DNA from: Bizionia argentinensis JUB59
Lineage (GTDB): Bacteria; Bacteroidota; Bacteroidia; Flavobacteriales; Flavobacteriaceae
Assembly (NCBI RefSeq): GCF_000224335.1
Contig: NZ_AFXZ01000067.1
Coordinates: 62,001-126,000 of the forward strand
Length of the DNA: 64,000 nucleotides
Reading direction: 5' to 3'
Shown here piece by piece: positions 34,898 to 44,101 of this stretch (position 1 is its first letter; each line of letters opens with the position of its first letter). The notes beneath the pieces were generated by a model. That model saw only the letters and a program-made list of their open reading frames with translations. It ran no database searches and was not told the origin of the DNA. The position numbers were made by a program, and so were the translations under genes.

Positions 34898-35680
34898 ATG
34901 AAAAAAATAATATTAATCATAGTAGCCTTTATTTCTATAAATCAAGCATTTTCACAAATTGAAACTGCATATGGGACGGGAGAGTGGTTTCGCTTTAAAA
35001 TGAGTTACAGTGGATGGATGAAAGCTGGTGAAGCAACATTATCTGTTAATGACTCTTATTATAAAGGTAAGCCCGTATATCATGTAGTTGGAAAAGGATG
35101 GACAACAGGTGCAGTAAGTTGGTTTTTTAAAGTGGAAGATCAGTATGAGAGCTATTTTGATAAAAATTTAAATGTACCCTATAAATTCATTAGAAATATT
35201 AATGAAGGCGGTCATACCAAAAATATTGAAATAGAATTTGATCAAGATAAAAACAAAGCCTATGTTCACAACATAAAACACGACAGTAAAAAGTCCTTTG
35301 ACACGAAGCCAAATATTCAGGATATGGTTTCAACATTTTATTATTTGCGTAATAATTTGGATATTGATAATCTAAAAGTAAATGATGAAGTTAAAGTTGA
35401 TATGTTTTTCGACGAAGAAAACTACGGCTTTAAATTAAAGTATCTGGGCACCGAGGTTTTAACTACCAGTTTTGGTAAGGTTCATACCTTAAAATTCAGA
35501 CCTTATGTTATGGCTGGGCGTGTATTTAAAGAAGAGGAAAGCCTAACGTTATGGGTTTCGAATGATAAAAATAGAATACCTTTACGTATACAAGCCAATT
35601 TAGCAGTAGGATCTTTACGAGCAGATTTAGATGCTTTTAAAGGCTTAAAACACCCATTTCAAATTGTTATACAAAATTAA
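34898..35680 (+). CDS. DUF3108 family periplasmic protein
   Basis: A 260-residue protein with signal peptide MKKIILIIVAFISINQAFS. The DUF3108 pattern is present: GEWFRFKMSYSGWMKAGEAT, VVGKGWTTGAVSWFFKVEDQ, RNINEGGHTKNIEIEFD, and ESLTLWVSNDKNRIPLRIQ near the end. The family folds as a beta-rich domain of unknown function and is exported. It is 8 nt before kynA, so the genes share an operon; the tryptophan link is unexplained. No catalytic residues are evident. Confidence 0.85.
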   Translation: MKKIILIIVAFISINQAFSQIETAYGTGEWFRFKMSYSGWMKAGEATLSVNDSYYKGKPVYHVVGKGWTTGAVSWFFKVEDQYESYFDKNLNVPYKFIRNINEGGHTKNIEIEFDQDKNKAYVHNIKHDSKKSFDTKPNIQDMVSTFYYLRNNLDIDNLKVNDEVKVDMFFDEENYGFKLKYLGTEVLTTSFGKVHTLKFRPYVMAGRVFKEEESLTLWVSNDKNRIPLRIQANLAVGSLRADLDAFKGLKHPFQIVIQN

Positions 35681-35688
35681 TTAATAGT

Positions 35689-36606
35689 ATGAATGACGAA
35701 ATAACCAAGCAACTCAAAGAAAAATTTGATAATATTGGTCAAGATTTAGACGTACACTTAAAAGGATTATTATATAGTAAACCAATTAATTATTGGGATT
35801 ACGTTCAAACGGATGCCCTTTTAGATTTGCAAACGCAACGCACGGTTTTACCCGACGAAATGGTGTTTATTATGTATCATCAAATAAACGAGCTATTGTT
35901 TAAAATGATACTGTGGGAAATTGATCAAGTGGCTACAGCTGAAAAATTGACGGCCGATTTCTTTTCAACCAAGCTAATGCGTATTAGTCGTTATTTTGAT
36001 ATGCTAACATCTTCATTCGAAATTATGCGAGGTGGCATGGATGTGGAGCAGTACAATAAATTCCGACTTACTTTAACACCCGCAAGTGGTTTTCAAAGTG
36101 CGCAATATCGCAAAATTGAAATTTCATCAACCGAACTGATCAATTTAATAGATAATCGCTTCCGAGAAACTATTGATAGAGATACACCTTTCGAACATGC
36201 TTTCGAACATTTATATTGGCAGGCAGCTGGAAAAGACTATAAAACTGGTAAGAAAACCTATTTATTAACAGTTTTTGAAGAAAGATACAAAGAGGAATTC
36301 ATTAGATTTGCGAAATTCTACAACACAAGTAACCTTTGGACCAAGTTTAAAGAATTGCCGGAAGCTGTTAGGGAAAATGAAGATTTAGTAAATGCCATGC
36401 GTCATTATGACTATACAGTTAATATTAAATGGGTTATGGCACATTATAATACGGCTAATCACTATTTAAATATTGGCGGTAAAACAAAAGAAGCAACAGG
36501 AGGAAGTGAATGGGTAAAGTATATGCATCCAAAATATCAAAGACGAATATTTTTTCCAGAGTTATGGAGCAAACAAGAATTAGCAGATTGGGGAGAGAAT
36601 ATATAA
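35689..36606 (+). CDS. kynA: Tryptophan 2,3-dioxygenase
   Basis: KynA is the heme enzyme that converts tryptophan to N-formylkynurenine. The 305-residue protein is helical with the family blocks PDEMVFIMYHQINELLFKMI (distal histidine), LTPASGFQSAQYRKIE and ATGGSEWVKYMHPKYQ. The heme-ligand histidine lies in the WVMAHYNTANHYL region. The downstream kynurenine-pathway genes are not in the window. Its stop overlaps the M23 start (TAATG), so translation is coupled. Confidence 0.95.
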   Translation: MNDEITKQLKEKFDNIGQDLDVHLKGLLYSKPINYWDYVQTDALLDLQTQRTVLPDEMVFIMYHQINELLFKMILWEIDQVATAEKLTADFFSTKLMRISRYFDMLTSSFEIMRGGMDVEQYNKFRLTLTPASGFQSAQYRKIEISSTELINLIDNRFRETIDRDTPFEHAFEHLYWQAAGKDYKTGKKTYLLTVFEERYKEEFIRFAKFYNTSNLWTKFKELPEAVRENEDLVNAMRHYDYTVNIKWVMAHYNTANHYLNIGGKTKEATGGSEWVKYMHPKYQRRIFFPELWSKQELADWGENI

Positions 36607-37877
36607 TGGCTTTTGCCTTATTAATAACATTAGTAAGTTGCAAGGATAAGGAGCCAGAAGAAGTTTTTGAAGAAGACGAATTTGCTGCGGTTATTGAGCC
36701 AGAAGAGCTTAAGGAATTTGGTTTTAACCTAAATGATTACGTTGTAAAACGCGATACAATCCGCAATGGAGATAGTTTTGGCCTTATTATGGAACGTTAT
36801 AATGTTGGCTATCCTAAAATTTTTCATATTGCGGAACAAACCAAGGAAAGTTATGATATCCGAAAACTTCAGATAGGAAAACCATATACTGTTTTATGTT
36901 CTAAGGACTCTTTACAACAAGCACTTTCATTTATTTATCAGCCCAATCGTGAAGAATATGTCGTTCTGAATTTTCAAGATTCTATTCATGCGTTTACCAG
37001 CAGAAAGCCAATTACGTACGTTGAAAAGGAATTTTTAGGCGTTATTACAAGTAATATTTCACAAACGTTGGCAGATGGTGGGAAGAGTTTGCTTTTAGCT
37101 TACAAAATGTCAGATATTTATGCGTGGACGATTGATTTTACTAGACTTCAAAAGGGCGATCACTTTAAAGTTGTTTACACAGATAAATATATTGACGATA
37201 CCATTTATGCTGGAATTGATAAAATTAAAGCCGCTTATTTTGAGCATAAAAGTGAGCCGTTCTATGCATTCGAATTTGAAACGGATTCCATTAAAAGGTT
37301 AAGTGATTATTTTAATGACGAAGCTAAAAATCTACGTCGCGCCTTTTTAAAAGCTCCTGTAGAATATAAGCGTATTTCATCTCGTTATAATCTAAGAAGG
37401 CGTATTGCGCTTTACGGTAATAAAATTAGACCACATAAAGGAACGGATTTTGCCGCTAATATTGGCACACCTATCCGTGCAACTGCAAACGGAACAGTTA
37501 CCAAGTCCGCTTATACACGTGGTAATGGGAATTATGTAAAAATAAGACATAACTCTGCGTACGAAACCCAATACTTACACATGAAAAGTCAGAATGTTAA
37601 GGCAGGGCAATTCGTTAAGCAAGGCGATGTTATTGGTTGGGTTGGTATGACCGGGAATACATCTGGGCCTCATGTATGTTATCGTTTTTGGAAAAATGGT
37701 GTACAAGTAGACCCTTTCAAACAAAAACTACCAGAAGCGGAACCTATTTCAGATAGTTTAAGAACGGAGTTTTTAGAATTTATCAAGCCGTTGAAATCAA
37801 AATTAGATTCAATTAATGTTCAGGAGGCGATAATTTTAGAAGGTTCGCCAGAAGATTTAATTACGCAATTAGACTAA
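36606..37877 (+). CDS. M23 family metallopeptidase lipoprotein
   Basis: A 423-residue lipoprotein whose ATG overlaps the kynA stop. The short signal MAFALLITLVSC puts lipidated Cys at residue 12. A longer in-frame ORF begins inside kynA but would bury this signal, so 36606 is preferred. Residues about 20-130 resemble a LysM/OapA-like binding region. The M23 domain (about 275-385) has HKGTD (zinc His and Asp), YLHMKS, and GPHVCYRFW. The usual final HxH is H-V-C here, so a cysteine stands at a zinc-ligand position. The likely role is peptidoglycan hydrolysis at the envelope. Confidence 0.88.
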   Translation: MAFALLITLVSCKDKEPEEVFEEDEFAAVIEPEELKEFGFNLNDYVVKRDTIRNGDSFGLIMERYNVGYPKIFHIAEQTKESYDIRKLQIGKPYTVLCSKDSLQQALSFIYQPNREEYVVLNFQDSIHAFTSRKPITYVEKEFLGVITSNISQTLADGGKSLLLAYKMSDIYAWTIDFTRLQKGDHFKVVYTDKYIDDTIYAGIDKIKAAYFEHKSEPFYAFEFETDSIKRLSDYFNDEAKNLRRAFLKAPVEYKRISSRYNLRRRIALYGNKIRPHKGTDFAANIGTPIRATANGTVTKSAYTRGNGNYVKIRHNSAYETQYLHMKSQNVKAGQFVKQGDVIGWVGMTGNTSGPHVCYRFWKNGVQVDPFKQKLPEAEPISDSLRTEFLEFIKPLKSKLDSINVQEAIILEGSPEDLITQLD

Positions 37878-37881
37878 AATC

Positions 37882-39522
37882 ATGTCATTACCTAAAATTA
37901 ATCCGACAACCACAAAAGCATGGCAAGATCTTCTTGAGCATTTTTCAAGAATACAAAATGTAAAAATGACCGATTTGTTTGCTAAAGATGCAAATCGAGC
38001 TAACATGTTTTTAATTGAGTGGGAAGATTTTTATATCGATTTTTCAAAAAACAGAATTACAGAAGAAACATTAGCCTTACTGTTAAAATTAGCAGAACAA
38101 GTCAATCTAAAAGAAGCAATTGCCAGCCAGTTTTCCGGTAATATTATCAATGAAACTGAAAACAGGGCTGTATTACACGCTGCGTTACGGGCACCCGAAA
38201 CGGAAACTATTTTGGTAAATGGTGAAAACATTATTCCCGAAATAGCTCAAGTTAAAAGAAACATCAAAACCTTTACAAACCAAGTCTTAACCGGAAAGCT
38301 TATGGGGTTTACGGGCAAGGCCTTTACGGATGTGGTTAATATTGGTATTGGCGGTTCGGATTTAGGGCCAAACATGGTAGTAGAATCCTTAAAGTACTAT
38401 AAAAACCATATAAACACACACTTTGTTAGTAATGTGGACGGGGATCATATTCATGAAGTTATTAAAAAAATAAACCCGGAAACGACACTTTTTATAATCG
38501 TTTCTAAAACATTTACAACCCAAGAAACACTTTCCAATGCTTATACCATAAAGAAATGGTTTTTAAGCCATGCTTCAGAAGAAGCTGTTTCTAAACATTT
38601 TGTTGCAGTTTCTGCACATGGGAAAATCGCGGAAAAATTCGGAATTTTGCCAGATCGAGTATTTCCTATGTGGGATTGGGTTGGTGGCAGATTTTCTTTA
38701 TGGAGCGCTGTTGGATTATCAATAAGCTTATCCATTGGTTATGATAATTTTGAAAAGCTCTTAAAGGGTGCTCATAAAATGGATATTCATTTTAAAACAG
38801 CGGATTTCGATAAAAACATACCTGTTATTTTAGCGTTAATAAGTGTTTGGTATAATAATTTTTTCGAAGCGGAAAGTGAAGCTGTTATTCCTTACACACA
38901 ATACTTTGATAGATTTACAACCTACTTACAGCAGGCTGTCATGGAAAGTAATGGAAAATCTACAGATAGAAATGGAGAGCCCGTAAACTACCAAACAGGA
39001 AGCATAATTTGGGGTAGACCTGGTACAAATGCGCAACACGCTTTTTTTCAATTACTTCATCAAGGTACTAAATTAATACCAGCTGATTTTATTGGGTTTG
39101 GCGAGTCATTGCACGGAAACCAGGATCATCAGGACAACTTAATTTCTAACTTTATAGCACAGACTGAGGCTTTACTTAACGGAAAAAGCAAGAAAGAGGT
39201 CATCGAAGAGCTCAAGCTAAAGGGCAAAACTGTAGAGGAAATTAAAACGGTGTTACCATTTAAAGTGTTTGAAGGAAATAAACCAACAAACACCATCTTC
39301 ATTAAAAAGCTTACACCAGAAAGTCTAGGAAAGCTAATTGCACTTTATGAGCATAAAATTTTTATCCAAGGTGTTATTTGGAATATTTTTAGTTACGATC
39401 AATTTGGAGTCGAGCTTGGTAAAGAGTTGTCGCAAAATATTCTTCAAGATATAAAAAATAACACTTTTAGTAATTATGACCCTTCAACTGCCAATATTTT
39501 GAAGTTTTATTTGAAAAAGTAA
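37882..39522 (+). CDS. pgi: Glucose-6-phosphate isomerase
   Basis: Interconverts glucose-6-phosphate and fructose-6-phosphate in the cytoplasm. The 546-residue protein has both family signatures: WVGGRFSLWSAVGLSI and SYDQFGVELGKEL. The SIS domain pattern NIGIGGSDLGPNMV is present. It begins 4 nt after the M23 gene, so it probably shares that operon. Its product fructose-6-phosphate also feeds GlmS at 10116-11963, though no regulatory connection is visible. Confidence 0.98.
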   Translation: MSLPKINPTTTKAWQDLLEHFSRIQNVKMTDLFAKDANRANMFLIEWEDFYIDFSKNRITEETLALLLKLAEQVNLKEAIASQFSGNIINETENRAVLHAALRAPETETILVNGENIIPEIAQVKRNIKTFTNQVLTGKLMGFTGKAFTDVVNIGIGGSDLGPNMVVESLKYYKNHINTHFVSNVDGDHIHEVIKKINPETTLFIIVSKTFTTQETLSNAYTIKKWFLSHASEEAVSKHFVAVSAHGKIAEKFGILPDRVFPMWDWVGGRFSLWSAVGLSISLSIGYDNFEKLLKGAHKMDIHFKTADFDKNIPVILALISVWYNNFFEAESEAVIPYTQYFDRFTTYLQQAVMESNGKSTDRNGEPVNYQTGSIIWGRPGTNAQHAFFQLLHQGTKLIPADFIGFGESLHGNQDHQDNLISNFIAQTEALLNGKSKKEVIEELKLKGKTVEEIKTVLPFKVFEGNKPTNTIFIKKLTPESLGKLIALYEHKIFIQGVIWNIFSYDQFGVELGKELSQNILQDIKNNTFSNYDPSTANILKFYLKK

Positions 39523-39648
39523 ATTAAAATTGTTGAAAAGACTGTTAATAGTTTTATTTTTAATCATTATGATAGTTTAAAATATTCTATATCTTTAGGG
39601 AGAGAGAAAATGTTAACCTTTAGTTAATGTTAATTTGCTTTAATAACT

Positions 39649-39656
39649 TAATTTTG
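39649..39656 (+). promoter_or_regulatory. -7 box for the solo TonB receptor
   Basis: TAATTTTG matches TAnnTTTG, 32 nt before the receptor start at 39689. A TTG at 39635-39637 is too close to be a normal -33 box. Confidence 0.4.
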
Positions 39657-39688
39657 TCTGAAACTTAGAAACCAATCTTTTTAATGCA

Positions 39689-42292
39689 ATGAAAAAAATT
39701 ACAAGATTATTATTTTTAGCAGTAGCGTTTTTGTTTACTGGAATTACAATGGCCCAAAGTACTGTAACGGGTACTATAATGGATGCCGAAATGAACGCGC
39801 CGTTGCCAGGTGCAAACATCATTGAAAAAGGTACTACTAACGGTGTATCTTCAGACTTTGATGGTAAATTTACTATTACAACAAGAAGTGTAAATACTAT
39901 ATTAGTAGTTTCTTATGTTGGATACGAAGCTAAAACCTACACGATTACGGGTACTAGAGATTTAGGTCAAATCGCTTTGAATAGCGATAACACATTAGAA
40001 GAAGTGGTTATTGTAGGATCCGGAGTTATTGATTTAGCTGAAGATAGAGCTACACCAATTGCCGTTTCTACAATTAAAAGATCAGAAATTCAAGAACGTG
40101 CCGTCGGTAACGTAGAGGTTTCTGAAATTATTAAAAACACACCATCTGTTTATGTTTCAGGACAATCAGGTTTTGGTGATTCACAATTATTCCTACGTGG
40201 TTTCGATCAAACAAACATTGCTGTGTTGTTAAATGGTCAGCCAGTAAATGGTATGGAAGATGGTAAAGTATATTGGTCTAACTGGGCTGGTATTGCAGAT
40301 GTTGCTAACGGCGTGCAAGTGCAACGAGGTTTAGGTTCATCTAAGTTAGCTATTTCTTCAGTAGGTGGTACTATGAACTTAATCATGAAATCTACGGATA
40401 GAACTAAAGGTGGTTTTGCTCGTTTTATGGGTGGTAATGATAGTTACTTTAAAGGAACTGTTTCTTATGATACAGGTTTAAATGAAAACGGGTGGTCTTT
40501 TTCAGTATTATTGGACCACTGGCAAGCACATAGAAAATGGGCTCAAGGTACATTTGGTTCAGGTCAAACATACTTTTTGTCTGCTGGATATAAGCCAAAT
40601 GAAAATCACACATTTAATGTTTTACTTACCGGTGCGCCACAACAGCACGGTCAGAGATGGTCTCAAAGTGAAGAAACTTTGAAAGAGACTCCTAAATTTA
40701 ACCAACACTGGGGTTATACTGAAGGTTTAAATGGAAATCAATATTCAGAGAAAATTCAGTCTGAAAGAACAAACTATTACCATAAGCCAGTATTTAACTT
40801 AAACTGGGACTGGGAACTTTCTGAAAAATCAGAATTGTCAACAGTTGCTTATGCATCATGGGGACGCGGTGGCGGAACTGGTGATCGTGGTCGTGGTAGA
40901 TTAAGAACAGCAGATGGTCAAATGGACTATTTTGCAATAGAACAACAAGCATTAGCTGATAACAATGGTATTGGTAATGAAAGCGGTGAGAGTAACTCAA
41001 GTTACATCCGTCGTTCATCAGTTAACAATCACTCATGGTATGGTTTAGTTACAAACTTTAGTCATGATTTAACGGATAACTTAAGTTTTAACGTGGGTGC
41101 TGATATTCGTTTATATAGAGGTGATCACTTCCGTCAAGCAACAGATTTTTATGGTCTTTCAGGTTGGGCTAATGACCGTCCAGATGGTGGTATTATAACG
41201 GAAACGTTTGATGCAAAACCATGGGCGTCTTTATTTAACTATGCTGATAAAGATCAAAGAATGGCTTATGACTATTCAGAAAACATTAACTATCAAGGTG
41301 CTTTTGGCCAAATTGAATATGCTAATGATAATTTCTCTGTATTTTTCCAAGGAGCTGTTTCAAACCAATCTTACCAAAGAGATGGTCGTTTTGACAATGG
41401 CGGTGGCGAAGGTTTAGGTAAATCTGAAAAGTTAAATAAAATGGGTTATAACCTAAAAGGTGGTGTTTCTTATGCTATTGATCCGGCAACAAGTCGTATT
41501 TATTTAAATGCGGGTTTCTATTCAAGACAACCATTTTTAGATAATATCTTTAAAGATATTAGAGGTTCAAACCAAATTTTAAGTCCAGAAGTGGATAACG
41601 AAGAAATTACAAGTATTGAACTAGGATATAAATTTAAAGTTGAAAATTTCAGAGCTGACTTTAACTTCTACTATACTGATTGGGATAACCGTGTAATTCT
41701 TGGTTTTGATAGACTTGATAATGGTACACCTAATGATGATACAGATGATATTGAAATTAATATTTTTGATAGAGGAGTACGTCAAATCCATAGAGGTGTT
41801 GAGTTAGATATGGAGTACCGCCTTTCTAATATTCTTAGCTTAACTGGATATCTTTCTGGTGGTTCTTGGGAGTATGATGGAACATCTGATGTATCAGTTT
41901 ATGATGATCGTACAGGTAACTTGATTTCTGAAACTTCAGGAACAAACAGAGATGGTATTAAAATCACTAATGCTCCACAATTTACTGCTGGTTTTGGTGC
42001 AAGAGCTAAAGTAACGGATGGTTTGTCACTTTATGGTAATATAAACTATTACGAACGTATTTTTATGAATGACGGAAATGATGTACAAACAGAAAATGTT
42101 GGTACGCTACGTCCTTATTCTATGACAGATTTAGGTTTATCTTATAACTTTGAGTTTGGTGGTCAGCGTTTAACGTTGGTTGGAAACGTTTATAACTTAT
42201 TTGATCAAGAAAGAATTCAATTCACAGATAACTTTGGTGTTGTTAAGTCAAATGGTATGACTTTTAACGCATCAGTTAAATATATCTTCTAA
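39689..42292 (+). CDS. TonB-dependent receptor with carboxypeptidase-regulatory-like domain
   Basis: An 867-residue outer-membrane receptor. Signal peptide MKKITRLLFLAVAFLFTGITMAQ; regulatory-like domain about 25-105 (TVTGTIMDAEMNAPLPGANI); plug about 110-240 (IKNTPSVYVSGQSGFGDSQL, QTNIAVLLNGQPVNGMEDGK); then the barrel, ending in the consensus final strand MTFNASVKYIF. It stands alone with its own -7 box and terminator (42317-42346). No SusD-like or lipoprotein partner is adjacent, so the ligand is unknown. Confidence 0.92.
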   Translation: MKKITRLLFLAVAFLFTGITMAQSTVTGTIMDAEMNAPLPGANIIEKGTTNGVSSDFDGKFTITTRSVNTILVVSYVGYEAKTYTITGTRDLGQIALNSDNTLEEVVIVGSGVIDLAEDRATPIAVSTIKRSEIQERAVGNVEVSEIIKNTPSVYVSGQSGFGDSQLFLRGFDQTNIAVLLNGQPVNGMEDGKVYWSNWAGIADVANGVQVQRGLGSSKLAISSVGGTMNLIMKSTDRTKGGFARFMGGNDSYFKGTVSYDTGLNENGWSFSVLLDHWQAHRKWAQGTFGSGQTYFLSAGYKPNENHTFNVLLTGAPQQHGQRWSQSEETLKETPKFNQHWGYTEGLNGNQYSEKIQSERTNYYHKPVFNLNWDWELSEKSELSTVAYASWGRGGGTGDRGRGRLRTADGQMDYFAIEQQALADNNGIGNESGESNSSYIRRSSVNNHSWYGLVTNFSHDLTDNLSFNVGADIRLYRGDHFRQATDFYGLSGWANDRPDGGIITETFDAKPWASLFNYADKDQRMAYDYSENINYQGAFGQIEYANDNFSVFFQGAVSNQSYQRDGRFDNGGGEGLGKSEKLNKMGYNLKGGVSYAIDPATSRIYLNAGFYSRQPFLDNIFKDIRGSNQILSPEVDNEEITSIELGYKFKVENFRADFNFYYTDWDNRVILGFDRLDNGTPNDDTDDIEINIFDRGVRQIHRGVELDMEYRLSNILSLTGYLSGGSWEYDGTSDVSVYDDRTGNLISETSGTNRDGIKITNAPQFTAGFGARAKVTDGLSLYGNINYYERIFMNDGNDVQTENVGTLRPYSMTDLGLSYNFEFGGQRLTLVGNVYNLFDQERIQFTDNFGVVKSNGMTFNASVKYIF

Positions 42293-42316
42293 TTAATATT
42301 GGAATAATATTCTTAA

Positions 42317-42346
42317 AACCGCTTCTTAACCGAAGCGGTTTTTTTA
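42317..42346 (+). terminator. Intrinsic terminator after the solo TonB receptor
   Basis: AACCGCTTC (42317-42325) and GAAGCGGTT (42332-42340) form a perfect 9-bp stem with a 6-nt loop, followed by a T run. Confidence 0.92.
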
Positions 42347-42360
42347 TGCGCTTAATTTGT

Positions 42361-42368
42361 TACATTTG
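42361..42368 (+). promoter_or_regulatory. -7 box for the small membrane protein gene
   Basis: TACATTTG matches TAnnTTTG and lies 27 nt before the ATG at 42396, directly after the upstream terminator. A T-rich stretch at 42339-42345 could serve as the -33 region. Confidence 0.55.
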
Positions 42369-42395
42369 TATCACTAACTATAAAATATAATAAAC

Positions 42396-42833
42396 ATGTA
42401 TAATACCGTAAACATTTTACATTCCTACTGGGCATATTTGGTGCTCTTAATACTGGTTTTAGCTACTTTTAATGCCATTATTAAAGCCGTTGCGGGAAAG
42501 GAATATTCAGCTAAAGATTTTAGAATTTCATTATTTACTTTAATTGTATCGCATATTCAGTTGCTTTTAGGTATTGTGCTATATTTTGTAGGACCTTATA
42601 TTTCGTTAATTGGCGATATGGGAATGGGCGCAATTATGAAAGATAGTACCTTACGGTCTAATATCGTAGAGCATCCATTAACTATGATTATTGCAGTTGC
42701 ATTAATTACTATTGGTTATTCTAAACATAAAAAGAAATTGACATCTAAAGCTAAACTTAGAATGATTGCAATTTTCTATTCAATAGCACTAATATTAATT
42801 TTAGCCAAAATTCCATGGAGTGTTTGGATGTAA
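42396..42833 (+). CDS. Conserved flavobacterial four-helix membrane protein, function unknown
   Basis: A 145-residue protein with four hydrophobic helices (about residues 12-30, 45-68, 93-108, 122-142). Histidines occur at HSYWAYL near the first helix, IVSHIQLLLG in the second and VEHPLTM before the third. Helix-facing histidines recall heme-b membrane proteins such as cytochrome b561, but no full motif is present, so that is a weak guess. The basic loop SKHKKKLTSKAKLR suggests the orientation. It has its own promoter and terminator. Confidence 0.55.
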   Translation: MYNTVNILHSYWAYLVLLILVLATFNAIIKAVAGKEYSAKDFRISLFTLIVSHIQLLLGIVLYFVGPYISLIGDMGMGAIMKDSTLRSNIVEHPLTMIIAVALITIGYSKHKKKLTSKAKLRMIAIFYSIALILILAKIPWSVWM

Positions 42834-42852
42834 TATTAAGTGACTGACACAT

Positions 42853-42900
42853 AAAAAAAGCGCCTTTTAATTACTCTCGTAATTAAAAGGCGTTTTTTTT
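42853..42900. terminator. Bidirectional intrinsic terminator
   Basis: CGCCTTTTAATTAC (42861-42874) and GTAATTAAAAGGCG (42879-42892) form a perfect 14-bp stem with a TCTC loop, flanked by A and T runs. It separates convergent genes at 42396 and 42919. Confidence 0.95.
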
Positions 42901-42918
42901 ATGATGATAATCTACCTG

Positions 42919-43974
42919 TTATTTTACTTCTTTTATTAAGTAGATATATGTGGGGAAGTGGTCACTAAAACCATCACTAAAACCACCGTCGGCAAAACTA
43001 CGGAAAGGGTAGCCCTTGTAGCGTCCTTTTTTAGTTACTAAATAACTTTTATTAAAAATTCCAGCTTGATAAAAACGGAAGGATGAGTAGTCTTTTTCTA
43101 AAAATGGCTTCGTTAGCATTATCTGATCAAATAAACTCCAACTATCTCGGTAAGCATTCGAGCCTAGCCCATTGCGATGAAAGTTTTCCATCGGATTATA
43201 AATACCTTTAAGATTAACATTTTCTTTATCTTTTTCGGTTTTTAAAATCTCCTTTAAACTGATGTTAGTAGGATTGTCATTAAAATCGCCCATCATAATA
43301 ATTTTAGCATAGGGATCTATAGTTTGTAAAGAGTCTATAATTTTCTTGCTTAACTTAGCGGCTGCAATACGATTCGGTCGACTTTTAGCTTCGCCGCCGC
43401 GCCTAGATGGCCAATGATTTACCAATATGTGAATTAGGTCTTCTTCTAATTTTCCGCTTACTAAAAGCTGATCTCTAGTATAAACACGTTTATGTGAAGC
43501 ATTATCAAAAATTAGTAACTCATGACTACTAGTACTAATCGGCGTAAAGAATTTCTTCTGGTATATTAACCCGACATCAATACCGCGACGATCTGGCGAC
43601 TCGTAATGCACAATACCATAATCTTTAGCTATAAGTTCGGGGTCATTTATTACGTCTTTTAAAACCTCTTTATTTTCTACTTCTGCAACACCGATTATAA
43701 CTGGTGAGTTTGGAATTAAGTCCGTACCAATATCCGCCAATACACGCGCCAAGTTCTGCACTTTCTTTAAATAAGCATTGCCTCTATGACTGACGCTCAT
43801 TTCCATCATGGGACTGGCTTCGTCATTTTTTGATGGGTCATTAATCGTGTCAAATAAGTTTTCTAAATTATAAAATGCCACTGTATGAATTTTAAATTTT
43901 TTGCCATCCTGTGCTTTTGCGCTGATAGTAAAACACGCAATGATCATGATTATATAAATTTTAAAATGTTTCAT
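42919..43974 (-). CDS. Secreted endonuclease/exonuclease/phosphatase (EEP) family protein
   Basis: A 351-residue EEP-fold hydrolase with signal peptide MKHFKIYIIMIIACFTISAKA, so it acts outside the cytoplasm. EEP motifs in order: VAFYNLENLFDT (metal-site Asn/Glu), VIIGVAEVENKEVL (Glu), VNHWPSRRGG (catalytic His), KIIMMGDFNDNP (Asp/Asn), and GFSDHFPTYIY (final Asp-His). The fold cleaves phosphodiesters in DNA, RNA, or lipid headgroups. It is divergent from the TonB receptor at 44102 and has a paralogue at 48779, enclosing a receptor/lipoprotein cassette. An extracellular nuclease role is likely but the substrate is inferred. Confidence 0.85.
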   Translation of the reverse strand: MKHFKIYIIMIIACFTISAKAQDGKKFKIHTVAFYNLENLFDTINDPSKNDEASPMMEMSVSHRGNAYLKKVQNLARVLADIGTDLIPNSPVIIGVAEVENKEVLKDVINDPELIAKDYGIVHYESPDRRGIDVGLIYQKKFFTPISTSSHELLIFDNASHKRVYTRDQLLVSGKLEEDLIHILVNHWPSRRGGEAKSRPNRIAAAKLSKKIIDSLQTIDPYAKIIMMGDFNDNPTNISLKEILKTEKDKENVNLKGIYNPMENFHRNGLGSNAYRDSWSLFDQIMLTKPFLEKDYSSFRFYQAGIFNKSYLVTKKGRYKGYPFRSFADGGFSDGFSDHFPTYIYLIKEVK

Positions 43975-43997
43975 GTAGTCAAAGAATTATGTTTATT

Positions 43998-44055
43998 TTT
44001 AATTATGAATTTTATAATTAAATGAAGTTTTCATTATAAATAATGTAAATTACAT
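43998..44055. promoter_or_regulatory. Two inverted repeats in the EEP/TonB receptor divergent region
   Basis: TTTAATTAT (43998-44006) and ATAATTAAA (44014-44022) form a 9-bp inverted repeat with a 7-nt loop. ATGTAA-A-TTACAT (44043-44055) is a second perfect palindrome. Both lie in the 127-bp divergent gap and could coordinate the two transcripts. The DNA is very AT-rich, so chance must be weighed. Confidence 0.35.
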
Positions 44056-44101
44056 GGCAATTTAATAAATATTACACGCTAATTCTCAATTTTTTTGAAT
44101 T

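Noticed and set aside
36510-36605. Upstream start of the M23 gene inside kynA
   Set aside because: The overlap of 96 bases would bury the lipoprotein signal; the TAATG junction at 36606 gives a clean lipobox.
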